Assembly (NCBI GenBank): GCA_019358985.1
Contig: JAHHIJ010000016.1
Location: forward strand, 79,461 to 143,460
Length of the DNA stretch: 64,000 nucleotides
Source of the DNA: Tolypothrix brevis GSE-NOS-MK-07-07A
Lineage (GTDB): Bacteria > Cyanobacteriota > Cyanobacteriia > Cyanobacteriales > Nostocaceae
Direction of reading: 5' to 3'
Position numbers and translations under genes: made by a program. The notes below the pieces were generated by a model. It was not told the DNA's origin. It ran no database searches and saw nothing but the letters and a program-made list of their open reading frames with translations. Numbering within the stretch: the first letter of the stretch is position 1; each line of letters begins with the position of its first letter. Positions 9,185-17,585 of the stretch are shown one piece after another.

Positions 9185-9607
9185 ATGGCTAATCTTGTAG
9201 AAACTGCTGTCAAAGCTGGGAACTTCAACACGCTGCTAAAGGCTGTTAAAGCTACCAAACTCGATGAAGAAATTCTCAATACTCCTGGCTCCTATACAGT
9301 CTTTGCACCAACTGATGAAGCTTTTGCCAAGCTACCCAAAGGAACAATAGAAGCGTTACTGCAAGATATCCCCAAGCTAAAAAAGATTGTGGCATATCAT
9401 GTCAGTTTTGGCGATGTTAGGTCTGACGACTTAGGGCAAATTCAAGAAGCGGAGACGGTTGAGGGTTCTGTTTTGGCGATCGAGTTTGCTGACGGCAAAA
9501 TAAAAGTCAATGATGCCAATGTCGTGAAAACTGACATCCTCACCGACAATGGCGTAATTCATGTTATTGACCAAGTGCTAATGCCTGGTATGGTTGCTGG
9601 TTCCTAG
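9185..9607 (+). CDS. Fasciclin (FAS1) domain protein
   Basis: A single-domain FAS1 protein of 140 residues. The two conserved FAS1 boxes are visible: YTVFAPTDEAFAKLP (about residues 38-52, H1) and NGVIHVIDQVLMP (about 122-134, H2), with the central YHV at about residue 80. No signal peptide or membrane segment is seen, unlike many fasciclin proteins. The start follows a HIP1 octamer directly (GCGATCGCATGG), without a clear ribosome-binding site. FAS1 domains usually act in adhesion; the cyanobacterial single-domain forms have no settled role. Confidence 0.9.
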   Translation: MANLVETAVKAGNFNTLLKAVKATKLDEEILNTPGSYTVFAPTDEAFAKLPKGTIEALLQDIPKLKKIVAYHVSFGDVRSDDLGQIQEAETVEGSVLAIEFADGKIKVNDANVVKTDILTDNGVIHVIDQVLMPGMVAGS

Positions 9608-10004
9608 AATATTTTCTCATGGCTTGGTAGATATTGCATCCTTAAGGTTTTAACGGCTTCAGCCGTTAAAATCTTTGCTTTGAGCGGTAAACCGCTCACT
9701 ACCAGTCAAGAGAGTATTTTACGTTGAATGCAGAAATTTCAAAGCAAATTGTATCGATGGATGCTATAACTTCACCCAAAGATAGATGTAACTAGCTCAC
9801 AAAAATTAATATTATCAATGCAGTTTGTTATGAAAATTCATGAGTTCGCATTGCAAATACTGCTAATCAAGCTTGGTCTTTAGATGAAGGTTGTCAACAT
9901 TATATGGCATCTTCCTAACGAAGACATTATAGCTGCTCAAAAAGCGGTAATTGTTGCTGCAAATACTCTGTTTTTTTAACAAGCAATACAGCGTAAACTA
10001 ACTA
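9608..10004. other. Intergenic region with two hairpins; possible gene remnant
   Basis: TTTTAACGGCT-TC-AGCCGTTAAAA at 9648-9671 is a perfect 11-bp stem, and TGAGCGGTAAACCGCTCA at 9681-9698 is a second hairpin. Together they could terminate fasciclin transcription. From about 9885 to 9980 a short plus-strand frame reads HLPNEDIIAAQKAVIVAANT, which looks protein-like but has no start or recognisable family. Otherwise nothing is seen. Confidence 0.4.
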
Positions 10005-10019
10005 ATGGAGAATCTACTC

Positions 10020-10319
10020 ATGGCAGCCGATTTAAATGCAACTATTTCAGCCTTAAAGAGTGGTTTAACTTCTATTCCTGCTGATGCTGCGGTAAGCAAT
10101 ATCGAAAGCTGGGAAAAAGACCTTAAGGATGCTGCACCGGAAATTGCTAGTGCTTTAGGTCAACTTAAAGCAGCTTTAGTAAATGGTACTGCTACTCCTG
10201 ACTCATTAAGTCAACTGTTAAACAGCCTTGGTGAAAAGACTTCATCTGCTGGTGCTGGTAACGCACAAGCTGAAGAGTTAGGTTCTCTGCTGAAAAAAGC
10301 AGGTAGTTCATTAGGTTAG
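10020..10319 (+). CDS. Small helical hypothetical protein
   Basis: No family recognised. ATG 10020 is preferred over ATG 10005 because GGAG (10007-10010) then sits 9 bases upstream as a ribosome-binding site; this gives 99 residues. The protein is rich in Ala, Ser, Leu and Gly, lacks Cys, His and any membrane segment, and reads as amphipathic helices (ATISALKSGLTSIPADA, then EIASALGQLKAALVNGTA, then EELGSLLKKAGSSLG). A good ribosome-binding site and protein-like composition support a real gene. A Rep-B element begins 8 bases after its stop. Confidence 0.6.
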   Translation: MAADLNATISALKSGLTSIPADAAVSNIESWEKDLKDAAPEIASALGQLKAALVNGTATPDSLSQLLNSLGEKTSSAGAGNAQAEELGSLLKKAGSSLG

Positions 10320-10326
10320 ATATTTA

Positions 10327-10460
10327 GGCGTTGCTGATTTGATATATGAATTTTAAATTTTGACGGGTGATTGTAACATTAAAACCCGCCTTTGTAGAGA
10401 CGTTCCGCCGGAACGTCTTTAGCAATAATTAGGAATTTCATATTAAGATTCAGCAACGCC
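10327..10460. mobile_element. Rep-B MITE-like element (GGCGTTGCTGA termini)
   Basis: A 134-bp element with inverted ends GGCGTTGCTGA (10327) and CAGCAACGCC (to 10460), an internal GGGTGATTG...AAAACCCGCC stretch and the palindromic core at 10394-10421 (GTTCCGCCGGAAC loop). Related copies are at 51240, 54844 and 59939. It has no coding capacity, so any movement would need a transposase supplied in trans. Confidence 0.7.
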
Positions 10461-10475
10461 GATATTTAAGTAATT

Positions 10476-10742
10476 GTAGAGACGTTACATGTAACGTCTC
10501 TATTAGTCTGTCAATTTTATTAGGGTATGTGTATATGCAAAACCCGCTCAAAGACGTAGCATTGCTACGTCTCTACAAGGATTTCGGGGGAACGCATAAT
10601 TAATTTACACTTCCTTTGTGTCTATTAGACATCTCCAGAAATTAAATGTGCGTCATCCAAAACCCTTGTAGAGACGCGAAATTGAACTTCGTCCCGCTTC
10701 GCTAACGCGTCTCTACATTCTTTTTCACTCCTATGTCTATTC
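10476..10742. repeat. Cluster of core palindromes and Rep-A elements
   Basis: Three cores follow one another: GTAGAGACGTTACATGTAACGTC (10476), AGACGTAGCATTGCTACGTCTCTAC (10552-10576) and a long-loop form with GTAGAGACGCG...CGCGTCTCTAC (10668-10716). The last lies inside a Rep-A element running from TATTAGACATCTCCAGAA (10623) to CACTCCTATGTCTAT (about 10740). The block separates the 10020 gene from the convergent GH13 gene. Confidence 0.75.
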
Positions 10743-10743
10743 T

Positions 10744-12204
10744 TTAACCTACACCCAAAATGCAGCTACTGCGTGGGGGAAGAGTTAAAGAAAGTTGCTT
10801 ATCGACACGTTTACTCCACTCAAATTCAGCGGTGCCAAATAAAAGTTTGTCGGGTTGAGATTGCAGATTTACAGATTCTAAGTTGATGAGTGCTTCGGCA
10901 GTACCAACGTTAACTGCAATTATCAATTCCTCGGTTGCCAAAGTTCGCGCAAAGACGTAAACTGCTCCTTGAGCGTACAAGACTCGGTAATCGCCTGTAC
11001 GCAAGCATGGGTAAGAATGGCGTAAAGCAATTAATTGACGGTGAGTATTGAGAATTTCTCGATTCCAATTAGCATCTAAAGGAAATCCACGACGGGAGTC
11101 TGGGTCGATCGCACCAGGTAAACCCACTTCATCACCATAGTAAATGCTGGGCGCACCAGGAAAGGTTAATACTAGTAAAGTTGCTAAATCTACACTCGCA
11201 ACATCACCACCAGCAATTGAGATCAATCTTGCCGTATCGTGACTCGCTAGCAAATTTAGTTGAGTTAGCTGAATTTCCCAAGGATAAAGTTGCAGTAGTT
11301 CTTGGATTTTTTCAGCGTACTCAGCCGCAAATAAGGGTGGATAGGGTTTGTAATCGCGACTTTGCACTTGTTCTAAGTCTACGCGATCGCCTGCCGCAAA
11401 AGCGATTGTAGGTCCTGCAAATAAGTAATTCATCACCCCGTCGAATTGAGTACCATCCAACCACTCGCGGGAATCTCCCCAAACTTCCCCGACAATGTAG
11501 GCATCAGGATTGATAGCTTTAATGCGATCGCGAAATTCCTGCCAAAAACCAGGAGTTTTTATTTCAAATGGCACATCTAACCGCCATCCGTCAATACCGA
11601 ATTTAATCCAATATTCGGCAATTTCCATGATGTATTCCCGAACTTCCGGGTTATCGTGGTTAAATACTGGCAAGGCTCGATTTCCACCCCAACCTTCATA
11701 GTTAGCAGGATACTCACCGTTGTAAGCAGAAAGGGGCCAGTCTTCAATTTTAAACCAATTTAGCCAAGGTGAATGAGGACCATTTTCTAAAACGTCGTGG
11801 AAAAAGAAAAAGCCGCGACTGGAGTGATTGAAAACTCCATCTAACACAACTTTGATATTGCGATCGTGTGCTGCGTCTAGCAATTCCCTAAAAGCCCCAT
11901 TGCCCCCCAGCATCGGATCTACCTGATAATAATCGTGGGTATGATAGCGGTGATTGCTAGCCGATTGAAATATGGGCGTAAAGTAAATAGCGTTAATGCC
12001 CAAATCCTGTATATAGTCTAGCTGCTCTAGAATACCCCACAAATCTCCACCTTTGTAACCTTGGAGTGTGGGCATTGCTTCCCAATCTTCCCAACGTGCT
12101 TCATGCAAAAGCCGTTTGCGTGGCTGTTTGCTTTTGGCAAAGCGATCTGGAAAGATTTGATAGAAAACTGCATCTTTAACCCAGTCTGGTGTTTTTATAT
12201 CCAT
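10744..12204 (-). CDS. GH13 alpha-amylase family protein (neopullulanase/cyclomaltodextrinase-like)
   Basis: A 486-residue cytosolic glycoside hydrolase acting on alpha-1,4-glucans. The GH13 regions are intact: DGVFNH (122-127, region I), GWRLDVP (Asp210, nucleophile), VGEVW (Glu240, acid/base) and LASHDT (His322-Asp323, transition-state stabiliser). The start VFYQIFPDRF is typical of the cyclomaltodextrinase/neopullulanase subfamilies, but the extra N-terminal domain of dimeric members is absent. There is no signal peptide, so it probably degrades internal maltodextrins or glycogen-derived glucans. It is a single gene. Precise substrate preference cannot be read from the sequence. Confidence 0.9.
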   Translation of the reverse strand: MDIKTPDWVKDAVFYQIFPDRFAKSKQPRKRLLHEARWEDWEAMPTLQGYKGGDLWGILEQLDYIQDLGINAIYFTPIFQSASNHRYHTHDYYQVDPMLGGNGAFRELLDAAHDRNIKVVLDGVFNHSSRGFFFFHDVLENGPHSPWLNWFKIEDWPLSAYNGEYPANYEGWGGNRALPVFNHDNPEVREYIMEIAEYWIKFGIDGWRLDVPFEIKTPGFWQEFRDRIKAINPDAYIVGEVWGDSREWLDGTQFDGVMNYLFAGPTIAFAAGDRVDLEQVQSRDYKPYPPLFAAEYAEKIQELLQLYPWEIQLTQLNLLASHDTARLISIAGGDVASVDLATLLVLTFPGAPSIYYGDEVGLPGAIDPDSRRGFPLDANWNREILNTHRQLIALRHSYPCLRTGDYRVLYAQGAVYVFARTLATEELIIAVNVGTAEALINLESVNLQSQPDKLLFGTAEFEWSKRVDKQLSLTLPPRSSCILGVG

Positions 12205-12284
12205 GAATCGCTGCTATATACCTTTACAGACATCGTTACAAATACTTACATATTTGTGACTCACACTTCTGATAGATAATCAGT

Positions 12285-12660
12285 CAAGGGTTAAGAGTTA
12301 AGGGTCAAGGGTCAAGGGTTAAAGGTCAAGGGTCAAGGGTCAAGGGTCAAGGGTCAAGGGTCAAGGGTCAAGGGTCAAGAGTCAAGGGTCAAGAGTCAAG
12401 GGTCAAACCTTAAGGCTTAATGCTCAAACTTTAAGGCTTAATGCTCAAACTTTAAGGCTTAATGTTCTAACCTTAAGGCTTAATGTTCTAACCTTAAGGC
12501 TTAATGCTCAAACCTTAAGGCTTAATGCTCAAACCTTAAGGCTTAAAGGTTAATCTAATCTTGACTCTTGACTATTGACTCTTGACTCTTGACTATTGAC
12601 TCTTGACTATTGACTCTTGACTATTAACTGTTGACTCTTGACTATTGACTCTTGACTTTG
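12285..12660. repeat. Composite heptamer/21-mer repeat block
   Basis: Three zones. About 12285-12410 is a run of GGGTCAA heptamers (with GAGTCAA and GGTTAAA variants). About 12405-12550 has roughly seven copies of a 21-bp unit containing CTTAAGGCTTAATG. About 12555-12656 has TTGACTCTTGACTA heptamers, the reverse complement of the first zone. The whole block could therefore fold into one long imperfect hairpin. It ends directly before the subtilase ribosome-binding site. Confidence 0.85.
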
Positions 12661-12692
12661 CTTACAAAAATTCAATAGAATTTGAGGTAAAA

Positions 12693-14423
12693 ATGAGACA
12701 CGATAAACTTTCACCTGGTCTGCTGTTAGCGTATGAAGATTACCAACGCTACGGAGCGCAAGCTTTAGCTCCACAAATGCGATCGCTTGGTATCTTGGCA
12801 CCCAGAAACACTATACAGCAAACTAAGAGCATCGTTTTTATCTACTGCGACGAAGACGCTGACTTAAGTCACTTATTACAACAAGGTATCGAAGTCAACC
12901 AAAACACCGGAAGTGTGCGGACAGCTTATTTACCCCTCAGTACTTTAGACCATTTATCTGATGAAAATGCCGTTCATCGCATCAAGCCATCACGCAAAAT
13001 GCACCTGCGGATGGATGTCGCGAAAAAAGACGTACATTTGACAGAGTTTCAAAACAAAACCGGACTCACAGGAGAAAAAGTCGTTATCGGCATTGTAGAC
13101 ACCGGTATCGATCCGAAACACCCCGCTTTTAAAGGTCGCATTTTACGCATTTGGGATCAAACTCTACCTGGTCCCGGTGTCAAAGAAGGCGCCTACGGAG
13201 CAGAATTAAGCAAAGACCAACTAACAATTTCTCAAGACACAGAAGGACACGGCACCCACGTTGCTGGCATTGCCTCATCTGCTGACAGCACTTATAGTGG
13301 TGTCGCACCAAAAGCAGAATTAGTCATCGTCAAAAGCGATTTACAAGATGCTCACATTGCCGATGCAGTTCGTTACATTTTCCGCGTTGCTGGTGAAATG
13401 AACCGCCCAGCAGTGGTAAACTTAAGCTTGGGTGGACACGCTGATGCTCATGATGGCAGCGACTCCTTATCAAAAGTCATTGATGCCGAAACTGGTCCTG
13501 GAAGAATTGTCTGCTGTGCCGCAGGTAATGAGGGTAACAGCAACATTCATGCTCAAGCGAAAATCTCTACCACTGCCATATCTACTATCCGTTTTAATGT
13601 TCCCCAAAACCAAGTAGGCATTGCTTGGTTAAATGGTTGGTATTCTGGCAAAGGTCAGTTAGAAGTATCTGTGCGGACTCCCAACGGTTTTGTTACCCCC
13701 TTCCAAAAAATCATTACCAAAGACAATCCCACCCAAGATTACAAATTGGCAGATGCACAGGTGCAAATAGCCACACCAGGACCAGATCCGATGAATGGCG
13801 ACCATAATTTCTTTGTACAAATTCGCGGTAATGGTACAACGGCAGTTATGGAAGGCATTTGGCAGCTGCGGGTACGCAATACAGGTTCGAGTGAAACACG
13901 TTTGGATGTGTGGACGTTAGATGACCAATCGGCGGTATTTTTCACGGGTAAAAGTGTGCAGGATGCTGTGAAAATTGGTTCCCCAGGAGCTTGCAAGAAT
14001 GCAGTTACGGTGGCTTCTTACACTACTAAGGTGAAATATACAGATATTGATGCCAAACCTCAAGAAATAGGCTTGGAATTGCATAGTATTTCTGATTTTA
14101 GCAGTGAAGGTCCCCTGCGGAATGATGCTCACAAGCCGGATGTGGCAGCACCAGGAGCGATGATTGTTTCTACACTATCATCTACTGCTCAAAGTTTTGG
14201 GCGATCGTCAATGATTAATTCTAAGTTTGTGGTTTCAGCTGGCACTAGTATGGCAACACCTTTTGTTACTGGTTTGGTGGCACTGTTGTTGCAACGGAAT
14301 CCCAAACTTGACCCCGCTGGTGTTAAAGAATTGTTACGTAAAAATAGTTCCATACCCAAAAAAGCAGCGGGAACCTTTGATAGGAAATGGGGCTTTGGAT
14401 TGATTGATGCTAAAAATCTTTAA
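12693..14423 (+). CDS. Subtilisin-like serine protease (S8 family)
   Basis: From ATG 12693, preceded by TGAGGT, the protein has 576 residues; a longer frame running back into the repeat block is not credible. Catalytic residues: Asp136 in IVDTGID, His186 in EGHGTHVAG and Ser519 in GTSMATP, with NLSLGG and AAGNEGN (oxyanion Asn) between them. About 170 residues between the AAGNEGN block and the SSEGP block form a beta-rich insertion. The first 110 residues may be a propeptide-like domain. No signal peptide is visible, so it is intracellular or exported by another route. No partner gene is seen. Confidence 0.9.
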   Translation: MRHDKLSPGLLLAYEDYQRYGAQALAPQMRSLGILAPRNTIQQTKSIVFIYCDEDADLSHLLQQGIEVNQNTGSVRTAYLPLSTLDHLSDENAVHRIKPSRKMHLRMDVAKKDVHLTEFQNKTGLTGEKVVIGIVDTGIDPKHPAFKGRILRIWDQTLPGPGVKEGAYGAELSKDQLTISQDTEGHGTHVAGIASSADSTYSGVAPKAELVIVKSDLQDAHIADAVRYIFRVAGEMNRPAVVNLSLGGHADAHDGSDSLSKVIDAETGPGRIVCCAAGNEGNSNIHAQAKISTTAISTIRFNVPQNQVGIAWLNGWYSGKGQLEVSVRTPNGFVTPFQKIITKDNPTQDYKLADAQVQIATPGPDPMNGDHNFFVQIRGNGTTAVMEGIWQLRVRNTGSSETRLDVWTLDDQSAVFFTGKSVQDAVKIGSPGACKNAVTVASYTTKVKYTDIDAKPQEIGLELHSISDFSSEGPLRNDAHKPDVAAPGAMIVSTLSSTAQSFGRSSMINSKFVVSAGTSMATPFVTGLVALLLQRNPKLDPAGVKELLRKNSSIPKKAAGTFDRKWGFGLIDAKNL

Positions 14424-14868
14424 ACAGATATAGAGGCATAGGAAATCAGGTTTATACAAGGGTAGGCAAAAGGTCTGCCCTTGTTCCTTGGGAGACTCCA
14501 AAAAAATCATCAAAAAAGGAGTTTCAATAAAAAAAAATTGGATAAACAACCTAAGCGATCGCTCAATTATTCACTCCTATAATGAGAATATAGAAAAACA
14601 TTAAACGAAAAACAGGTGTAATTAATTATGCAGGCTATTTTTTGGACTGTAGAAAAAATACCATCTCCAATGTTATAGATTATTAATTGGGTAATTATAA
14701 CAGCGATCGCACTCCCCAATTAACTAGATTTCTACCTCATACTTGTATATTTATTTTCTCGATATAGAAATAAAAAACATTGATCCAGGAAGCAGCAAAT
14801 TCAAATTGGTATAACATCTAGGAAATTGCTATAATAAAACGCTGATAGTAAAAATGTATGATGAGCAA
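14424..14868. other. Intergenic region before the ParDE module
   Basis: AT-rich. An imperfect hairpin GGGTAG...CTGCCC (about 14460-14480) may end the subtilase transcript. TATAATGAGAATATAGAAAAAC at about 14578-14599 recurs at about 15569-15590, directly before the second parD, so it probably marks a duplicated toxin-antitoxin promoter. No other gene is supported. Confidence 0.45.
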
Positions 14869-15132
14869 ATGAATATATCGCTTGATCCTACTCATGAGCA
14901 ATTTGTTATATCTAAAATTGAAAGCGGAAAATACGCGAACGCAGATGAAGTAATTGCTGCTGCATTGCAATTGTTGGAAGAACAGGAACAATATATTCTT
15001 TGGTTAAATGATACTCGTCAGAAAGTAGCAGTTGGTTTGGAAGAAATTGAACGAGGTGATGTTCTAGATACCGAAGTTGTCATCAACCAACTCAAAGAGA
15101 AATTGCTTCAAAAACGCGAGGCTCAAACATGA
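14869..15132 (+). CDS. ParD-like antitoxin
   Basis: An 87-residue antitoxin counted from MNISLDPTHEQFV (an ATG five codons upstream is also possible). The N-terminal half, ISLDPTHEQFVISKIESGKY and NADEVIAAALQLLEE, is the ParD/CopG ribbon-helix-helix DNA-binding pattern; the C-terminal half is a charged helix that would wrap the toxin. Its stop overlaps the toxin start by 4 bases (ATGA), so the two are translationally coupled. ParD proteins usually repress their own operon. The second antitoxin at 15606 is a clear paralogue. Confidence 0.85.
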   Translation: MNISLDPTHEQFVISKIESGKYANADEVIAAALQLLEEQEQYILWLNDTRQKVAVGLEEIERGDVLDTEVVINQLKEKLLQKREAQT

Positions 15133-15425
15133 GTCGTTCCACTATCTCTCAAACGGCAAGCAGAGATTTGGTTGAGATTTTAGATTATTTTACAAATATT
15201 AATATTGATGCTGGGGAACGTTTTATACAGGAGTTTGAGAAAAAGTGCAAAAACATGGTAAATTTTCCGAATATGGGGCGTAGTTACGAAGATATCGCTC
15301 CCTTTTTACGAGGATTACCTATCGACGGTCATATAATTTTGTACAAAGTAATTGACGAGGAAATCACAGTTGTCCGTGTTGTTAGTGGAAAGCGAGATTT
15401 GAAGTCATTGTTTTCAGATTCTTAA
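15129..15425 (+). CDS. ParE/RelE-superfamily toxin
   Basis: A 98-residue toxin of the ParE fold: an N-terminal SQTASRDLVEILDYF helix, a central helix AGERFIQEFEKKCKNM, then FPNMGRSYEDIAPFLRGLPI and the terminal strands HIILYKVIDEEITVVRVVSG with KRDL. Classical ParE inhibits DNA gyrase; the target of this family branch is not known. It overlaps the antitoxin by ATGA. This is the only apparently complete toxin-antitoxin pair in the window. Confidence 0.85.
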   Translation: MSRSTISQTASRDLVEILDYFTNINIDAGERFIQEFEKKCKNMVNFPNMGRSYEDIAPFLRGLPIDGHIILYKVIDEEITVVRVVSGKRDLKSLFSDS

Positions 15426-15530
15426 TCTAGTTGTGAGTGCGATCGCCTGCGACCAACCGGAGGTCATCGCCTGATATGATTGCTTGGTTGGACATAAGGA
15501 AACTCAACGGTATATCGCAGAAACATGATG

Positions 15531-15561
15531 ATGAGCGAACAATATTTTTACCGATATCAAT
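15531..15561 (+). pseudogene. Internally deleted GIY-YIG remnant
   Basis: ATGAGCGAACAATA is identical to the first 14 bases of the GIY-YIG gene at 16123, and it is joined directly to TTTTTACCGATATCAAT, which matches bases near 16289-16305 of that gene. About 150 bases between are missing. The sequence then continues into the duplicated toxin-antitoxin upstream region. It looks like a collapsed second copy of the GIY-YIG gene. Confidence 0.55.
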
Positions 15562-15605
15562 TTACTTATAATGAGAATATAGAAAAACAGTAGCGTAGAT
15601 AATAT

Positions 15606-15863
15606 ATGAGCATTTCTTTGACTCCTGAATTAGAGCAATTTATCCAAAGTCAAATTGCTAGCGGTAAATATGCTTCGACTGAGGACGTGATTATTGCAGG
15701 TATTAAACTCCTGGAGGAAAGGGAAAGGATTTATAAGGGTAGGTTTGAGGAATTAAAACGGGAAATTGCGATCGGAGTAGAACAACTCGAACGTGGGGAA
15801 GTAATTGATGGGGAGATAGTTTTTCGTCAATTAGAGCAGAAATTACAACAGCGTCGTCAGTAA
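15606..15863 (+). CDS. ParD-like antitoxin (paralogue, orphaned)
   Basis: An 85-residue ribbon-helix-helix antitoxin similar to the 14869 protein throughout: ISLTPELEQFIQSQIASGKY corresponds to ISLDPTHEQFVISKIESGKY, and IAIGVEQLERGEVIDGE corresponds to VAVGLEEIERGDVLDTE. The DNA-binding half is intact. Its toxin (15872) is truncated, so the gene is now an orphan that could still bind its own or the sister promoter, or neutralise the sister toxin; those roles are inference. Confidence 0.8.
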   Translation: MSISLTPELEQFIQSQIASGKYASTEDVIIAGIKLLEERERIYKGRFEELKREIAIGVEQLERGEVIDGEIVFRQLEQKLQQRRQ

Positions 15864-15871
15864 GCAGGGAA

Positions 15872-16033
15872 ATGATTAATATTTGTAGATTTACTGCTGC
15901 TGCAAGTCGGGATATTGAGAACATAATTGATTATATCGCTGACAGGACTTACGCAAGGACTACGCAGTTACGTCATTGCGACGCAAGGAAGCAATCTCAA
16001 AGTCTTGTTTTCTCGTTACGATATAAATACTGA
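15872..16033 (+). pseudogene. Truncated ParE toxin
   Basis: Begins 8 bases after the second parD stop. The first 24 residues (FTAAASRDIENIIDYIAD) are a ParE N-terminal helix. The frame then enters unrelated sequence (ACAGGACTTACGCAAGGACT, then CGTCATTGCGACGCAAGGAAG), where the repeat of 16417-16515 is recognisable in part, and stops at 16031-16033. The catalytic and strand regions of ParE are gone. I infer that a repeat insertion or recombination removed the toxin. Confidence 0.75.
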
Positions 16034-16122
16034 AATATGATCATTGATGTTGGAATAATTACCATAAAAAGAATCAAGAGCGTAAACGCAACGCAGCTTG
16101 TCGTAAGACATCGCATTTACCG

Positions 16123-16413
16123 ATGAGCGAACAATACTACATCTATTTAATGACAAACAAAGATAATACTGTGCTTTATACAGGTGTTACGAATGATTTA
16201 ATCAAAAGGGTTTATGAACACAAAGAAAAATTAATTGCTGGTTTTACAAGCAAGTACAACGTGAATAAATTGGTTTATTACGAAATTTTTACCGATATCA
16301 ATAATGCGATCGCAAGAGAAAGACAAATCAAAGCAGGTTCTAGACAAAAGAAAATCGATTTAGTCAATAGAATGAATCCAGAATGGTGCGATTTATATGA
16401 TGATTTATTGTAA
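16123..16413 (+). CDS. GIY-YIG nuclease superfamily protein
   Basis: A 96-residue protein of the short UPF0213/COG2827-type GIY-YIG group. YYIYLMTN (residues 5-12) and LYTGVTNDLIKRVYEHK (about 18-34) give the Tyr and Tyr-x-Gly pair and the catalytic Arg helix. A central YYEIF and ARERQIKAGSRQKKIDL helix follow, and the protein ends NPEWCDLYDDL. The catalytic Glu of larger nucleases is not obvious in this short form. Such genes are common, often mobile or multi-copy, in cyanobacteria; the biological role is unknown. A collapsed copy lies at 15531. Confidence 0.85.
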   Translation: MSEQYYIYLMTNKDNTVLYTGVTNDLIKRVYEHKEKLIAGFTSKYNVNKLVYYEIFTDINNAIARERQIKAGSRQKKIDLVNRMNPEWCDLYDDLL

Positions 16414-16416
16414 AAT

Positions 16417-16515
16417 CGTCATTGCGAACGTAACGAAGTGGAGGAAGCAATCGCAATATCTCCGACTACGAACAAGTCAATGAGATTGCTTCGTCGTTCC
16501 TCCTCGCAATGACAG
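16417..16515. repeat. Long palindromic repeat (CGTCATTGCGA...TCGCAATGACAG)
   Basis: CGTCATTGCGAACGTAACGA with GGAAGCAATCGCAAT on the left and GAGATTGCTTC plus CCTCGCAATGACAG on the right form a near-palindrome of about 99 bp. This is a common bacterial interspersed repeat type. A fragment (CGTCATTGCGACGCAAGGAAG) lies inside the truncated ParE at about 15972. Confidence 0.75.
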
Positions 16516-16599
16516 GAAAGAAAAGCGATCGCACTGCTGACAAAAATAATTTTGCCTTAACCTGTCGCGAGTGGGGGGCAAGTCTATGTATTTAAAGTC

Positions 16600-17568
16600 C
16601 TATCGCTTATCCTGAACTACAAACGACCACCAACGAGCATTATCAGAGGTGTAATTTTTGTTTTCTATATTTGGTTTATTTGATTTATCTGGATTTTCCC
16701 ATTCTGTACCAATCGGGTTGTTGGTACCTTTATTAGTGATAAAACATTCTGAAAGATTACCAGTAATATCTTTTTTCTTGCAGTCAATCGCAAAATTTTG
16801 GCGCAATGTGTCATCACACTTATTAAGACTAAGAAGACCGTTAGGAAAAGTAGTAAGACAAGCATCACCATTAATTTCAATTCTAGGACGAATTTCATAA
16901 GCGTCATGAGTTCGCTTATAAATCAGTTTAAATTCACTATTCCTCTCTACTCTCTGAGTCCAGTTTACAGTGGCGCGAGTACCCAAAGCCGCAGAATTTC
17001 CCTCCATACTAATACGCCAAGCTGAATCCAGACCACCACCAGTTACTATGGTATAAATTTGTTCATCTGAGGGATGTTTTTTTTGCGATATGAACGATGG
17101 ATTCTTAAAAATATTATAACCTACCACTGCTGTGACTAAACTTCCACCTACCAACCCTACCCAGCGCAAAAACTTTTTTCGGTTTATCCCCGCATAAGTT
17201 TGCTTTTTTTCTGTTGTTTCTCCTTCTGATAAATCAGCTTCAGAGCCACATTTACAGTGAAATTTTAGTGTTATTTTTTCAATGAAAACCTTGTATTCTG
17301 CTTTCTTAATAGAAGGTTTTAGTTCATTCCAACAGAGTTTACATATAGCTTCTGTATCTCCTACCTTGTTTAAATAGTCAATTAGGCTTATAGCGAAGTT
17401 AGAAGGTGAAGAATGTTCGTATATAAAATCAAGTTTAGAGTAGTCGGATATTCCAATTCTTATACATAGTGCTTCTCGTTCTTTGGCTTTCTGGCTACTA
17501 ACCAGTAGTTCTGCTAATGCGGTTAATTCATCTTGGGTTAGTTCATCTTGGCTTGATTCTTGTGACAT
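16600..17568 (-). CDS. EAD-transmembrane protein with C-terminal lectin-like beta domain
   Basis: A 322-residue protein, second gene of a two-gene unit. Residues about 8-105 are a small helical domain (EREALCIRIGI, NFAISLIDYLNKVGD, AICKLCWNELKPSIKK) closely matching the C-terminal domain of the upstream protease-like gene; I take it to be an effector-associated domain (EAD). A Cys-containing linker (HCKC) follows, then one membrane helix (about 136-153, after NRKKFLRW). The last 160 residues are polar and rich in aromatic residues; DACLTTF, LSLNKCDDTLRQNFAI and WWSFVV suggest a ricin-type beta-trefoil, but this is only a resemblance. No catalytic motif is seen. EAD-bearing proteins are known as partners in cyanobacterial conflict systems. 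Confidence 0.65.
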   Translation of the reverse strand: MSQESSQDELTQDELTALAELLVSSQKAKEREALCIRIGISDYSKLDFIYEHSSPSNFAISLIDYLNKVGDTEAICKLCWNELKPSIKKAEYKVFIEKITLKFHCKCGSEADLSEGETTEKKQTYAGINRKKFLRWVGLVGGSLVTAVVGYNIFKNPSFISQKKHPSDEQIYTIVTGGGLDSAWRISMEGNSAALGTRATVNWTQRVERNSEFKLIYKRTHDAYEIRPRIEINGDACLTTFPNGLLSLNKCDDTLRQNFAIDCKKKDITGNLSECFITNKGTNNPIGTEWENPDKSNKPNIENKNYTSDNARWWSFVVQDKR

Positions 17569-17585
17569 AGTTTTTACTTCTCATA

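Noticed and set aside
12285..12660. Possible CRISPR array
   Set aside because: The repeats are contiguous 7-bp and 21-bp units with no unique spacers, and no cas genes are near. The same holds for 53561-53727 and 63854-64000.
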